Below, piece by piece: positions 17,088-26,202 of a stretch of DNA of 64,000 nt. The notes below the pieces were generated by a model. That model saw only the letters and a list, made by a program, of their open reading frames with translations. It was not told the DNA's origin and did not search any database. Source of the DNA: Pseudolachnospira sp051055405. GTDB taxonomy: Bacteria; Bacillota; Clostridia; Lachnospirales; Lachnospiraceae. The stretch covers positions 3,038,001-3,102,000 of the forward strand of contig NZ_CP167068.1 in assembly GCF_051055405.1 (NCBI RefSeq), in the 5' to 3' direction. Each line of letters starts with the position of its first letter. The first letter of the stretch is position 1. Position numbers and translations under genes: made by a program.

Positions 17088-17758
17088 AGCCTCGCCTCCA
17101 TCCGATATCCGACGCCGCGGACCGTCTCAATATATTCTCCGCAGCAGCGGAGCTTTGTTCTCAGCGTACCGATATGTACATCAACCGTTCGGGTTTCCCC
17201 AACATAATCCGATTCCCAGATGTTTTTCAGAAGCTGGTCACGGGTAAAAACCCTACCGGGATTTTCCATAAACAAACGGAGCATTTCATACTCTTTTAGG
17301 GTGAGCTCAATACGCTCACCCTCCACAAATACGGTATGGCACCCCCTGTTAAGCTCCAGCTTTCCCATCTGAAGGAGCTGTGAAGCTTCCTTTTTGCTCG
17401 TTCTGCGAAGCACCGCTTTCACGCGGGACACCATTTCCATCATACCAAAAGGCTTCGCGAGATAATCATCCGCTCCAAGATCAAGACCGATTACCTTGTC
17501 ATATTCCGTCCCTTTAGCCGTCGCCATAATCACCGGAATATCCGCCGTGGCTACATCATCCCGCAGCCATTTCAGGATTGCGATACCGTCCTGCCCCGGA
17601 AGCATAATATCTAGTATGACCAGTTTTGGCATTTTCTTTTCTAAAGCGGAAAAGAAAGCTGTTCCGTCCTCGAACCCCATCGCCTCAAGTCCGGCGGCAT
17701 TTAGAGCATATATCATCAAATCACGAATGGCCTGATCATCTTCCACGCAAAAAATCAT
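17084..17758 (-). CDS. phoP: Phosphate response regulator PhoP/PhoB
   Basis: The 224-residue OmpR-type regulator has a receiver domain with ED at 6-7, phosphoacceptor in LVILDIMLPGQDG and lysine in LAKPFG, then a winged helix ending GVGYRMEARL. Its place directly downstream of pstSCAB-phoU and its PHO-box promoter identify it as the phosphate-starvation regulator. The AAGGAGG site precedes the ATG. It very likely autoregulates through the repeats at 17816-17859. Confidence 0.93.
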   Translation of the reverse strand: MIFCVEDDQAIRDLMIYALNAAGLEAMGFEDGTAFFSALEKKMPKLVILDIMLPGQDGIAILKWLRDDVATADIPVIMATAKGTEYDKVIGLDLGADDYLAKPFGMMEMVSRVKAVLRRTSKKEASQLLQMGKLELNRGCHTVFVEGERIELTLKEYEMLRLFMENPGRVFTRDQLLKNIWESDYVGETRTVDVHIGTLRTKLRCCGEYIETVRGVGYRMEARL

Positions 17759-17804
17759 ATGGGAGCGCCTCCTTATCCTTCACTCACTTTCTCTAATTAT
17801 CTTC

Positions 17805-17859
17805 ATTATACGGAGGCAAAGTTAAATTTGTTGTCTTGATATTGTAAAATCCATGTAAA
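17805..17859 (-). promoter_or_regulatory. PHO-box promoter of phoPR
   Basis: A TATAAT -10 box (17805-17810) has no good -35 hexamer. Instead four ~11-bp units lie upstream, the first two opening with TTTACA (17854-17859 and 17843-17848). The array ends exactly 49 bp above the -10 box, as it does at the pstS promoter, and about 32 of its 44 bases match that copy. This is the pattern expected for a PhoP-activated promoter. Confidence 0.8.
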
Positions 17860-17872
17860 GTCAGCGGCAATT

Positions 17873-18511
17873 TCATTCCTTATTGCCTGTAATACAAAAC
17901 AACACCCATTTCGCAATTTCCGCCGCATGATCGCCCATCCGTTCAAAATACTTAGCGATCATCAGGAGGTCCAGCGTCTTCTCTCCGTTTGCCGCAGGAT
18001 TGCCAAACTGCACGATCAGTCGTGTCTTGATTTCATCAAAATAACCGTCCACCACATCATCGTAGGCGACAACCGCTTTTGCCAAATCCACATCTCGCTT
18101 TACAAAAGCGTCGATACTGTCCGTCACCATTTTAATCGTAGCTTTTGCCATATCCTGAATCGGCAGCGTATGATCGAACGCGGAAACATTTGCCATGGTC
18201 ACGATCTCCGCAATGTCCCCCGAATTATCCCCAATGCGCTCCATATCTGTCACCATCTTCAGCGCGGAGGATATTACCCTCAGATCCGTAGCAACCGGTT
18301 GCTGCTGCAGAAGCAATTTCATACACATGGCTTCAATATCCCTTTCTTTCCTGTCTATCTCAGCCGAAAGCTCTGGGACCCCTCCCGCAAGCTTTACATC
18401 ACCTTTTGCCAGCGCTTTTGCCGCCATGGCAATGGCGCTTTCACAAAGCGCGCCCATTTGAATCAGCTCTTTATGTAAGAGTTCCAGCTGTTCATCAAAT
18501 TTTGACCTCAT
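17873..18511 (-). CDS. phoU: Phosphate transport regulator PhoU
   Basis: The 212-residue all-helical protein contains the two PhoU metal motifs, ERIGDNSGDI near 92-101 and ERMGDHAAEI near 190-199. PhoU links the Pst transporter to PhoR signalling and restrains uptake. Its ATG follows the pstB stop with no gap (TAAATG). After it comes a 114-nt gap with a fresh promoter for phoPR. Confidence 0.95.
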   Translation of the reverse strand: MRSKFDEQLELLHKELIQMGALCESAIAMAAKALAKGDVKLAGGVPELSAEIDRKERDIEAMCMKLLLQQQPVATDLRVISSALKMVTDMERIGDNSGDIAEIVTMANVSAFDHTLPIQDMAKATIKMVTDSIDAFVKRDVDLAKAVVAYDDVVDGYFDEIKTRLIVQFGNPAANGEKTLDLLMIAKYFERMGDHAAEIAKWVLFCITGNKE

Positions 18512-19267
18512 TTATCCAAACCTCCCTGTAATATAATCCTCCGTGCGCTTGTCTTTCGGCTGTGAAAACATCGCTTCGGTCTCAGAAAATTCCACCAAGT
18601 CGCCCAGCAGAAAGAATGCTGTGTTGTCCGAGATACGGACAGCCTGCTGCATATTGTGCGTTACGATAATAATCGTATATTTTTCCTTCAGCTTCATAGC
18701 CAACTCCTCAATATGAGAAGTCGAGATGGGATCCAGCGCGGAAGTCGGCTCGTCCATTAAAAGGATTTTCGGTTCCACCGCAAGGGCGCGGGCAATGCAA
18801 AGGCGTTGCTGCTGACCGCCGGAAAGCCCCAGCGCGTTCTTTTTCAGCCTATCCTTGACTTCTTCCCAAATAGCGGCGTCACGCAGAGAACGCTCCACGA
18901 TATCATCCAGCTTTATCTTACTTTTGATCCCGTGCGTTCGCGGGCCATAAGCAATATTGTCATAAATACTCATGGGAAAAGGGTTCGGCTTTTGAAACAC
19001 CATGCCGATATTTTTTCTCAGCTCGTTTACATCCACAGAAGAATCATAGATATTCTCTCCGTTATACATGACGTCACCTGTTATTTTTACATCGGGTATC
19101 AAATCGTTCATCCGGTTAAGCGTTTTCAAAAATGTGGACTTCCCGCAGCCGGAGGGTCCGATCAACGCGGTAATACTTTTTTCAGGAATATTTATACGAA
19201 TGTTTTTCAGCGCCTGTGATTTTCCATACCATAAGCACAGATCTTTTACTGTTATAATTGTATTCAT
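18512..19267 (-). CDS. pstB: Phosphate ABC transporter ATPase PstB
   Basis: The 251-residue ATPase has Walker A GPSGCGKST, the ABC signature LSGGQQQR, Walker B ILLMDEPTSALD and the switch histidine in IVTHNMQQA. The PstB-typical LNRMNDLIP segment follows Walker A. It overlaps pstA by 4 nt (ATGA) and energises phosphate import. Confidence 0.97.
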   Translation of the reverse strand: MNTIITVKDLCLWYGKSQALKNIRINIPEKSITALIGPSGCGKSTFLKTLNRMNDLIPDVKITGDVMYNGENIYDSSVDVNELRKNIGMVFQKPNPFPMSIYDNIAYGPRTHGIKSKIKLDDIVERSLRDAAIWEEVKDRLKKNALGLSGGQQQRLCIARALAVEPKILLMDEPTSALDPISTSHIEELAMKLKEKYTIIIVTHNMQQAVRISDNTAFFLLGDLVEFSETEAMFSQPKDKRTEDYITGRFG

Positions 19268-20112
19268 TGATTTCTCCTTTTCCCAAAATGCCGACTGACC
19301 AATGTTGCGGCAAGATTGATCAAGAGCGTCAGAAGCATCAAGATCGCGGCAATGGCAAAAGCCACTTCAAACTCGCCCTGTTCCTTCGCGTAAACATATA
19401 ATGCTACCGTCAGTGTACTGCCCGAAGCGGAAAGCCCCTCGAATAATCCATATAATTCATGGGCAAATCCGGCGGTGAATAAAAGCGCTGCCGATTCCCC
19501 CAGAATTCTTCCGATGGAAAGGATGCAGCCCGTGATCACGCCGTCCACGCACCCGGGAAGCACCACAGTACGGATAACCCGCCATTTTCCTGCTCCAAGC
19601 CCGAAGGCCCCCTCCCGATAGCTTACCGGTACAGTTTTCAGACTTTCCTGGGTGGTACGCATAACCGTCGGCAGATTCATGATGGAAAGGGTCAGTGCAC
19701 CTGCTAAAAGCGAGGTTTTCATGTTTAAAAAGCCGCAAAAGAACAGCATTCCCACTAAACCGTAGATAATGGAAGGAATACCGGAAAGGGTTTCCGCGGC
19801 ATATTCGATCATACTTACAAGCCTTTTGTTCTTCGCATACTCGGTCAGATAGACAGCCGCTCCCACGCCGAGAGGAATCACAAAAACAAGCGCAGCTAGG
19901 ATAATATACAGCGTATTCAGAATGTCTGGCAGAATCCCAATCCGGTCTTCCAGGTAACTCGGCTTAGTAGAAAGCAACTCCCAGGTGATATGAGGGACTC
20001 CTTTCCACAAAATATATCCCAGCAGGAAGAGTACCAGTGCGCCCGTAATTCCCACCGAGATCCCCATCAAGAGCTTCACCCAGAAGATAAAATGATTTCT
20101 TTTCCTGTCCAT
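19264..20112 (-). CDS. pstA: Phosphate ABC transporter permease PstA
   Basis: The 282-residue permease has about six membrane helices and a MetI-type coupling loop (MRTTQESLKTVPVSYREGAFGLGAGKW). It pairs with PstC to form the phosphate channel. An AAGGAGGG site precedes the ATG, one base after the pstC stop. Confidence 0.95.
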   Translation of the reverse strand: MDRKRNHFIFWVKLLMGISVGITGALVLFLLGYILWKGVPHITWELLSTKPSYLEDRIGILPDILNTLYIILAALVFVIPLGVGAAVYLTEYAKNKRLVSMIEYAAETLSGIPSIIYGLVGMLFFCGFLNMKTSLLAGALTLSIMNLPTVMRTTQESLKTVPVSYREGAFGLGAGKWRVIRTVVLPGCVDGVITGCILSIGRILGESAALLFTAGFAHELYGLFEGLSASGSTLTVALYVYAKEQGEFEVAFAIAAILMLLTLLINLAATLVSRHFGKRRNQ

Positions 20113-20113
20113 T

Positions 20114-20989
20114 TTATCCCTCCTTATTCCGCTTTAGAAAAAAATTCAACGAAGCGTTGATAAGCATAATGAAGAAAAATAAAACCAAAGCAATGGAAAA
20201 CAGTGCCTGCCGTTGTAAACCGGAGGAATAGGCCATCTCCGAAGCCACCGCCGTAGTGAGAAACCGCACGCTTCCGAAAAGTGACGGCATATTGGCAACA
20301 TTGCCCGCGACCATCATGACCGCCATGGCCTCTCCAATCGCGCGCCCGACGCCGAGCACTACCGCCGCGGCAATCCCGCTTTTTGCCGCCGGTACCGAAA
20401 CTCGAAAATAGGTTTCAACCGGTGTCGCTCCAAGCGCGAAAGACGCGTCCTCATATTCCCTTGGAACTGCCTCCAGCGCCGTGATCGATACTTTGATGAT
20501 CGAGGGCAGAATCATCACCGCCAGGATAAGAATCGCGGCAAACAGACTGGCTCCGTCCGGAATAGCAAACACCTGCCGGATAGCAGGAACAAGCACGATC
20601 ATTCCCACAAGGCCATATACCACCGACGGAATCCCCGCAAGCAGGCTCACCGCCGCGTTCATCACAGCCCTCACACCTGTCGGCGCGAGCTTGGCAAGGT
20701 ATACCGAGGTCAAAAAACCTATTGGCAGGCCGATGATAATTGCGCCTGCCGTACCATAAATACTGGTCAAAATAAACGGAAGAATTCCGTAGGAGGGATT
20801 TGCCGCCGTAGAAGCCCATTCCTTTCCGAACAAAAACTTCCAAATGCCGATCTGGCGAATGGCCGGAATACCGGATAGGACAAGATAAACCGTAATCAGC
20901 AGAACAAATCCCATCGTAATCAGTCCCAGTATTAGAAATCCTCCGTGAACAGCGGCTTCAAACGCTTTCTTTTTATTTTTCATTGCCAT
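20114..20989 (-). CDS. pstC: Phosphate ABC transporter permease PstC
   Basis: The 291-residue permease has about six helices and the PstC-type segment GKEWASTAANPSYGILPFI. The coupling loop reads ALEAVPREYEDASFALGAT. An AAAGGAA site lies near the ATG; a second ATG two codons in (20983) is spaced better and may be the true start. It follows pstS by about 60 nt. Confidence 0.95.
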   Translation of the reverse strand: MAMKNKKKAFEAAVHGGFLILGLITMGFVLLITVYLVLSGIPAIRQIGIWKFLFGKEWASTAANPSYGILPFILTSIYGTAGAIIIGLPIGFLTSVYLAKLAPTGVRAVMNAAVSLLAGIPSVVYGLVGMIVLVPAIRQVFAIPDGASLFAAILILAVMILPSIIKVSITALEAVPREYEDASFALGATPVETYFRVSVPAAKSGIAAAVVLGVGRAIGEAMAVMMVAGNVANMPSLFGSVRFLTTAVASEMAYSSGLQRQALFSIALVLFFFIMLINASLNFFLKRNKEG

Positions 20990-21049
20990 GTTCCTTTCAC
21001 GATTGATAAAACGACGGCTATAAAAGCCGCCGTTTTGGTTAAAACCGCT

Positions 21050-21937
21050 TTATTTTACCGGTACGGCGCCTGCCTTTTGAATCACTTCCGAAGCCTCCGC
21101 CGATGTAATATAATCGAAGAATTTCTGCGCCGCATCGGACAGCTTCGCGTCCGTTTTGGTCACCAGCACGAAATTACGCTGTACGGTATAGCTTCCATCT
21201 TTAATCGTAGCCTCTGTGGGTTCCACACCGCCGACCTTGAGCGCTTTTACGTTATCTTTTATGGAAGCGAGAGACGCATATCCGATCGCTGCAGGATTTG
21301 AGGATACCGTAGTGATTACATCCCCGGTGGATGTCAGCTCCTGCTTCAAAGCACATTTGTCCTTTGTGCCGGTAATGGATTCGAAGCCGTCGCGGGTTCC
21401 GCTGCCGCTTTCTCTGCCGATCAGTACAATTTCAGCGTCTTTACCGCCTACTTCTTTCCAGTTTTTAATTTCACCCGTGTAGATTTTAGCGATATCTTCC
21501 AAAGCAAGATCCGCCACCGGATTTTCAGGATGAACGATGATTGCGATACCATCATAGGCAAGAACCGTTCCGGTAAGTCCCTTCGCCTTTTCTTCATCTT
21601 TTAAGTCCCTGCTGGAAAGTCCGATGTCGCATCGACCCTCTGCTACCGCCATGATACCCGTACCGGATCCCGTCGGATTATATGTAACAGTGATACCATC
21701 GTTATTTGCCTCAAAGGTTTCCTTCAAAGATCCGATCACCTTTTCCATGGAGGTGGATCCGTCGGCAGCAACCGTTCCGGTTATTTCGCTCTGCGCCGGC
21801 GCAGCTTCCGTCTTTCCGGCCTCCGTCTTTCCGGCTCCCGTCTGCACTGCCTCATCCTGCTTTCCGCATCCCGCGAACATAGACAAAAGGCAAACTACTG
21901 CCAAGCCAAGTACTGCTGTTCTGATTGTTTTCATCAT
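21050..21937 (-). CDS. pstS: Phosphate-binding lipoprotein PstS
   Basis: The product (~295 residues) has a signal peptide ending in the lipobox MFAGC, then a Thr/Glu-rich linker and a type II phosphate-binding domain with ADGSTSMEKVIG, NPTGSGTGIMAV, IGLSSRDLK and GRESGSGTRDGFE, the loops that contact phosphate. Three ATG codons in a row lie 3, 6 and 9 nt after GGAG; I use the middle one. It is the first gene of pstSCAB-phoU and sits behind the PHO-box promoter. Confidence 0.95.
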   Translation of the reverse strand: MMKTIRTAVLGLAVVCLLSMFAGCGKQDEAVQTGAGKTEAGKTEAAPAQSEITGTVAADGSTSMEKVIGSLKETFEANNDGITVTYNPTGSGTGIMAVAEGRCDIGLSSRDLKDEEKAKGLTGTVLAYDGIAIIVHPENPVADLALEDIAKIYTGEIKNWKEVGGKDAEIVLIGRESGSGTRDGFESITGTKDKCALKQELTSTGDVITTVSSNPAAIGYASLASIKDNVKALKVGGVEPTEATIKDGSYTVQRNFVLVTKTDAKLSDAAQKFFDYITSAEASEVIQKAGAVPVK

Positions 21938-21976
21938 CATCTTCTCCTTTTTTATCATTCTCTTGATCACGGCTTC

Positions 21977-22031
21977 ATTATATCGTCGGGATATCAAATT
22001 TGTTACCATGTCATTGTAAAATCGAAGTAAA
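21977..22031 (-). promoter_or_regulatory. PHO-box promoter of pstSCAB-phoU
   Basis: A TATAAT -10 box (21977-21982) is preceded by four ~11-bp units. The first two begin TTTACT (22026-22031) and TTTACA (22015-22020), and the third contains AACAAA. Unit spacing and distance to the -10 box match the phoPR promoter base for base in position. No -35 consensus is present, as expected for activator-dependent promoters. Confidence 0.8.
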
Positions 22032-22151
22032 GAAATTTAATAGAAAAGTATTAGAATGGATATCCTATATTATTTGATTTCCAAAAACGGGAAAGTTTCT
22101 AAAGAAATATAGGTGAAGCATCTTTCATCATACGTTTTCCATAAAAAAATA

Positions 22152-22204
22152 TTGACAACCTATTTTCTACATGCTAATATATGTGTACCGTATACGGTAT
22201 ACGG
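22152..22204 (+). promoter_or_regulatory. Promoter and operator of the tctCBA operon
   Basis: TTGACA (22152-22157), a 17-bp spacer and TAATAT (22175-22180) make a strong promoter. The start region holds a perfect odd-centred dyad, CCGTATAC-G-GTATACGG (22188-22204), overlapping the expected first transcribed bases. FCD-type GntR proteins commonly bind GTATAC-like dyads. The regulator encoded at 26203 is therefore the likely repressor. The rest of the 22032-22273 interval shows nothing else I can name. Confidence 0.75.
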
Positions 22205-22273
22205 AATTTCCTTTTTGGTTGAAACTCATACTATGGATCAACCAAAACACGGTAAGTAGAAAAGGAGGAAACA

Positions 22274-23389
22274 ATGAGAAAAACAAAACGATTTGCAGCG
22301 GCAGTTCTGACAGGTACCATGCTGCTCAGCCTTCTGTCCGGCTGTGGAAACAGTGGAACCACCACCACGGCAGCGCCGGGAACCACTCCCGCTGCCAATG
22401 CAGAAACCACAGCGCCTACTTCTAACACAGAAGCTCCTACGGAGAAGACAGAAAGCGGTTATCCGGAAAAGGATATTACCGCGGTCTGCCCTTATGGCGT
22501 AAGTTCCGGCATTTACAGCGACGCGACTATGTTGACTTCCATGGTAGAAGAACACTTGGGCGTTGGCGTTGGCGTCATAGATAAAGCCGGCGCTGCTGGA
22601 GCAGTTGGAACCGAGTATTACATGACTCAGAAATCCGACGGCTATACAATTTTGATCTGCTCGGAAAGCATCTCCGCGTTCCTGAGCAACGAAACCTCGG
22701 AAATCACCTATGATGATGTTACTCCTGTTCTGTTGCTTTACCAAAAGGTTTTCGGTATCGCCGCCTCGGTAAATTCTGGTTACACCACCCTGGAAGAGCT
22801 GGTACAGGCTGCGAAAGAAAATCCTGGAAAAATCAATGTTGGAACAACCGGAGCCGGCAGTGTACATGACATCCTGTTCGACTTTGTGGAAGCCGCCTAT
22901 GATGTAAAATTCAACCGGGTTGCTTTCGATAGCTCGGGCGATGCCAATACGGCCGTTATGTCCGGAGAAATCGATGCGACCGCCATTGGACCGCAGACCG
23001 GAGGCACCGCTCTCTTAGAGGCAAAATCTGTTGTACCGCTTGTAATGTGGACTTCCGAGGATATCGGAGGCGTTTACGAAGGAATCCCGGTTGCCGGCCA
23101 AATCGAGGAGCTGAAACAGTATGTTCCTTACGGCCCGTTCACCATGGTTGCTGTAAAAGCCGATACGGATCCCCAGATCGTAGAGACGTTAAGAGAAGCT
23201 TTCACAAAAGTATATGAAAGCGCCGACTATCAGGAATATCTGGACAGCGTGTATGGCATCCGTCTTGGACTGTCCGGCGAGGAAGCTACCGCATGGCTGA
23301 AAGACAATCAGGCTAAACTGATGTGGGCTCTCTACGACACGGGCGCCAGCACAGTCAATCCGGAAGATCACGGAATTGCACGCCCCTAA
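22274..23389 (+). CDS. Tripartite tricarboxylate transporter substrate-binding lipoprotein (TctC family)
   Basis: The 371-residue protein has a lipoprotein signal peptide ending LLSGCG, a Thr-rich linker, and a TctC/Bug-type two-lobed domain (YPEKDITAVCPYG, GAAGAVGTEYYMTQKSDGYT, VGTTGAGSVHD). Such proteins capture carboxylates outside the cell and deliver them to the TctAB channel. An AAGGAGG site precedes the ATG. It heads the operon with tctB, tctA and a DUF1847 gene. The ligand is unknown. Confidence 0.92.
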   Translation: MRKTKRFAAAVLTGTMLLSLLSGCGNSGTTTTAAPGTTPAANAETTAPTSNTEAPTEKTESGYPEKDITAVCPYGVSSGIYSDATMLTSMVEEHLGVGVGVIDKAGAAGAVGTEYYMTQKSDGYTILICSESISAFLSNETSEITYDDVTPVLLLYQKVFGIAASVNSGYTTLEELVQAAKENPGKINVGTTGAGSVHDILFDFVEAAYDVKFNRVAFDSSGDANTAVMSGEIDATAIGPQTGGTALLEAKSVVPLVMWTSEDIGGVYEGIPVAGQIEELKQYVPYGPFTMVAVKADTDPQIVETLREAFTKVYESADYQEYLDSVYGIRLGLSGEEATAWLKDNQAKLMWALYDTGASTVNPEDHGIARP

Positions 23390-23407
23390 TCAATAGCAGG
23401 AGGAACC

Positions 23408-23893
23408 ATGGATAAAAAAACATATCAAAGAAAGGAATACCCGATTATTTTCCTTTTCTTTCTCTTCTCCATCATTGCTGGAATTGAATCCTGGAAATTA
23501 TTCGTCAAGTATCCGGGCGCCGAGAAAGCAGGGTTTTATCCCCTGCTTCTCTCCGGAGTGATGTGTCTATTTTGCCTGCTTTCTTTCTTAGAAGCGGTGA
23601 AGACGGCAAAAACTTTGCCGAAGACAGATGAGAAGGCTTCCCTAAAGAAAATTGCGAAAGAAGAAGTTCCAGTGAAGACGCTTTTGACCGCCGCCCTGGT
23701 GGTTGCTTATATTCTTTTATTTGCCTTCACCAACTTCTATATCGCAACGGGGGTATTCCTGTTGGTCAGTATCTCAATCTTGGGGAAATCCCGCGGAAAG
23801 CAGTTGTTCAAAAACCTGCTTATCTCGCTGGGAAGCCTGGTCACCGTATGGCTTGTGATGGAAAAAATCTTTGCCATCCATCTATCCATGTAG
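23408..23893 (+). CDS. Tripartite tricarboxylate transporter small membrane subunit (TctB family)
   Basis: The 161-residue protein has four predicted membrane helices (~14-32, ~42-62, ~92-125, ~135-158), with a charged loop around 65-88. Length, topology and its place between TctC and TctA identify it as TctB. AGGAGGAACC precedes the ATG. Alone the sequence is poorly conserved, so context carries the call. Confidence 0.88.
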   Translation: MDKKTYQRKEYPIIFLFFLFSIIAGIESWKLFVKYPGAEKAGFYPLLLSGVMCLFCLLSFLEAVKTAKTLPKTDEKASLKKIAKEEVPVKTLLTAALVVAYILLFAFTNFYIATGVFLLVSISILGKSRGKQLFKNLLISLGSLVTVWLVMEKIFAIHLSM

Positions 23894-23903
23894 GGAGGGG
23901 TCT

Positions 23904-25412
23904 ATGAATCTTTCAGAATTACTTGTCGTATTTTTGCAGCCGGAGCTTCTTTTATACCTGACCGGCGGCATTATATTCGGCCTATATGGAGGAGCTATTC
24001 CAGGAATTTCTGTGGCAATGGCCGCCTCGTTAGCCGTCTCCATGACATTTACCTGGGATGCGATGCCAGCCATCGCCGTGATTATCGGCGTACATATCGG
24101 CGGCGTATACGGTGGATCCCGTTCTGCGATCCTGCTCAATGTACCTGGCACCCCCGCCTCGCTGGCCACTACCTTTGATGGTTATCCCATGGCAAAAAAA
24201 GGAGAAGCCGCCCACGCGCTGGTAACTACCGCCGTTGAATCCGTGGTAGGCGGAGTTCTTGGAGCTCTTGCCCTTCTGATCGCGGCTCCGCTGCTTGTCA
24301 AGTTGGCGCTTCTCTTTGCTCCAAGAGATTACTTTATGATATCCCTGATGGGAATTTTGCTGCTAGGAAGCCTCAGCGGCGGTTCTTTTCCGAAGGCTGT
24401 CTTTGCCGGTATTTTCGGCATGTTCCTCGGCTGTATCGGTATGGACGGCATGACTGCTGTAAAACGTTTTACCTACGGCAGCATTAACCTGATGTCTGGA
24501 ATAGACATGATCGCCGTCTGTATCGGAATGTTTGGACTTTCCGAGTGCTTATTCCAAATCGGAGATCCCGGTTCCGTAGAAGCCAAAAAGCAAAAGATCG
24601 GTAAGATTCGCATCAATGTGAAAGAAGTAGTCGAACACTTTCCCCTGGCGCTTCGCTCCTCCCTGATTGGCATCGCCATCGGCGCGCTTCCGGGAACCGG
24701 CGGCAATATTGCTTCCATTGTTGCTTATAGCCAGGCGAAAAAAAACGTTAAGAACCCGAAGGTTCCCTTCGGCGAAGGTGCCATCGAAGGTCTGGTTGCG
24801 CCGGAAAGTTCCAACAATGCGGCAGTGGGAGCTTCCTATATCCCGATGCTCTCTCTCGGAATTCCTGGAGATACCACGGCCGGCCTGCTGATCGCCGCGC
24901 TCTATATGCACGGAATCACTCCTGGCCCGACTTTGTTTGACAATTCCAGCGATATTTATCACTTAATCATCGCATGTATTTTGATCGGCAATATCATTTT
25001 ACTTCCGGTCAGTCTTTCCGGTCTTCGCTTTTTCGCTAAGATCGCTGAGATTCCGAAGCATGTGATGCTCCCGATTATTATCATGCTGTGCGTCGTCGGT
25101 GCTTACGCCACCAACGGCAGTATGTGGGATGTCTATGTGATGCTGGTAATGGGCGTCATCGGCTATTTCATGAGAATTCACGATTTCCCTACTGGCTCTG
25201 TGGTTTTGGGACTGATTCTTGGGAGCCTGATCGAGTTGAATTTCCGCCGTCATGTTCAATCCACTTACGGAGAACTCGGAACATTTTTCCAGGGTATTGT
25301 AACAAACCCTCTCTCTTGCGTCATCTTTATCGTCCTGATCCTCATTTTCGTCGGGCAGGTTCCCGCCGTAAAACAGTGGAAGGCCAAAAGAAAGGAACGC
25401 AAAAATAGTTAG
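23904..25412 (+). CDS. Tripartite tricarboxylate transporter large permease (TctA family)
   Basis: The 502-residue permease has about 11-12 helices. It contains TctA hallmarks: GGAIPGISVAMAASLAVSMTF, GGVYGGSRSAILLNVPGTPAS, TTFDGYPMAKKGEA and APESSNNAAVGASYIPMLSLGIPGD. I start it at 23904, after GGGAGGGG and 10 nt past the tctB stop. It forms the sodium- or proton-coupled carboxylate channel with TctB. Confidence 0.95.
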   Translation: MNLSELLVVFLQPELLLYLTGGIIFGLYGGAIPGISVAMAASLAVSMTFTWDAMPAIAVIIGVHIGGVYGGSRSAILLNVPGTPASLATTFDGYPMAKKGEAAHALVTTAVESVVGGVLGALALLIAAPLLVKLALLFAPRDYFMISLMGILLLGSLSGGSFPKAVFAGIFGMFLGCIGMDGMTAVKRFTYGSINLMSGIDMIAVCIGMFGLSECLFQIGDPGSVEAKKQKIGKIRINVKEVVEHFPLALRSSLIGIAIGALPGTGGNIASIVAYSQAKKNVKNPKVPFGEGAIEGLVAPESSNNAAVGASYIPMLSLGIPGDTTAGLLIAALYMHGITPGPTLFDNSSDIYHLIIACILIGNIILLPVSLSGLRFFAKIAEIPKHVMLPIIIMLCVVGAYATNGSMWDVYVMLVMGVIGYFMRIHDFPTGSVVLGLILGSLIELNFRRHVQSTYGELGTFFQGIVTNPLSCVIFIVLILIFVGQVPAVKQWKAKRKERKNS

Positions 25413-25439
25413 AAATCAATAGAAAAGGATGTAGAAATA

Positions 25440-26111
25440 ATGAGTGTCACTGAATTTAGCTGTGCGCACTGTGGCGTATACGCATGTAAGTCGGAAAAGA
25501 ACCAGAATTACCCCAAATTTTGTCTTACTACTCAGGATGTAGAGGGGAAGCCAATTGCCGAGGAGATAAAAAAAATCCAGGAACATCTAAAAGAGGATAA
25601 CGAAGATTCCCGCATTTATCACGCTTCCGCGGAGACAGAGGGTCTTTTCTTTGGACAATATACTCGTGTGGAGGAAGTTCTGGAATTTGCCCGGCGCATG
25701 GGATATCACAAAATTGGCATTGCTACCTGCCATGGCCTGATCCGGGAAACCAAGATCTTTACCAAAATTCTGGATGCCAAAGGCTTTGACTACTATGTTG
25801 CTGGATGCAAGGTGGGAAGCTTAGATAAAACGGAAATCGGAATCCCAGACGAGATCAAAATCAATCCCGGCGGATTTGAAGCAACCTGCAACCCAATCCT
25901 TCAGGCCAAGATTTTAAACAGTCATAAGACAGACATGAACGTCATTATGGGCCTTTGCGTCGGTCATGACTCGCTTTTCATCAAATACTCCGACGCGATC
26001 GTCACAACGTTGATCACCAAAGATCGGGTGATGGGCCATTCTCCCGCCCTGGCTTTGTATACGGCGGAAGAATATCGCCCTTACCTGCTGGAAGCAGATA
26101 AAGCAGAGTAA
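25440..26111 (+). CDS. DUF1847 cysteine-rich (putative metal-binding) protein
   Basis: The 223-residue protein starts with a cysteine cluster, CAHCGVYACKS, plus PKFCLT, and has further cysteines in IATCHGLIRET, AGCKVGS, EATCNP and GLCVGHDS. This pattern is that of the DUF1847 family, whose biochemical role is not known to me. It is the last gene of the transporter operon, 27 nt after tctA, with an AAGGATG site. Its place suggests it handles the imported carboxylate or a metal cofactor; this is inference. Confidence 0.85.
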   Translation: MSVTEFSCAHCGVYACKSEKNQNYPKFCLTTQDVEGKPIAEEIKKIQEHLKEDNEDSRIYHASAETEGLFFGQYTRVEEVLEFARRMGYHKIGIATCHGLIRETKIFTKILDAKGFDYYVAGCKVGSLDKTEIGIPDEIKINPGGFEATCNPILQAKILNSHKTDMNVIMGLCVGHDSLFIKYSDAIVTTLITKDRVMGHSPALALYTAEEYRPYLLEADKAE

Positions 26112-26132
26112 CAAAGGCTGGTCTCTCTTCCA

Positions 26133-26161
26133 TTGACAAAAAAAGGGAAATCCAGTAGACT
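26133..26161 (+). promoter_or_regulatory. Promoter of the GntR regulator gene
   Basis: A perfect TTGACA (26133-26138), a 17-bp spacer and TAGACT (26156-26161) precede the GTG start by about 41 bp. The GTATAC dyad seen at the tctC promoter is absent here. Confidence 0.72.
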
Positions 26162-26202
26162 AGCCTTAGAATCAAAAACAACGAAACATAATGGAGTGAA
26201 TC

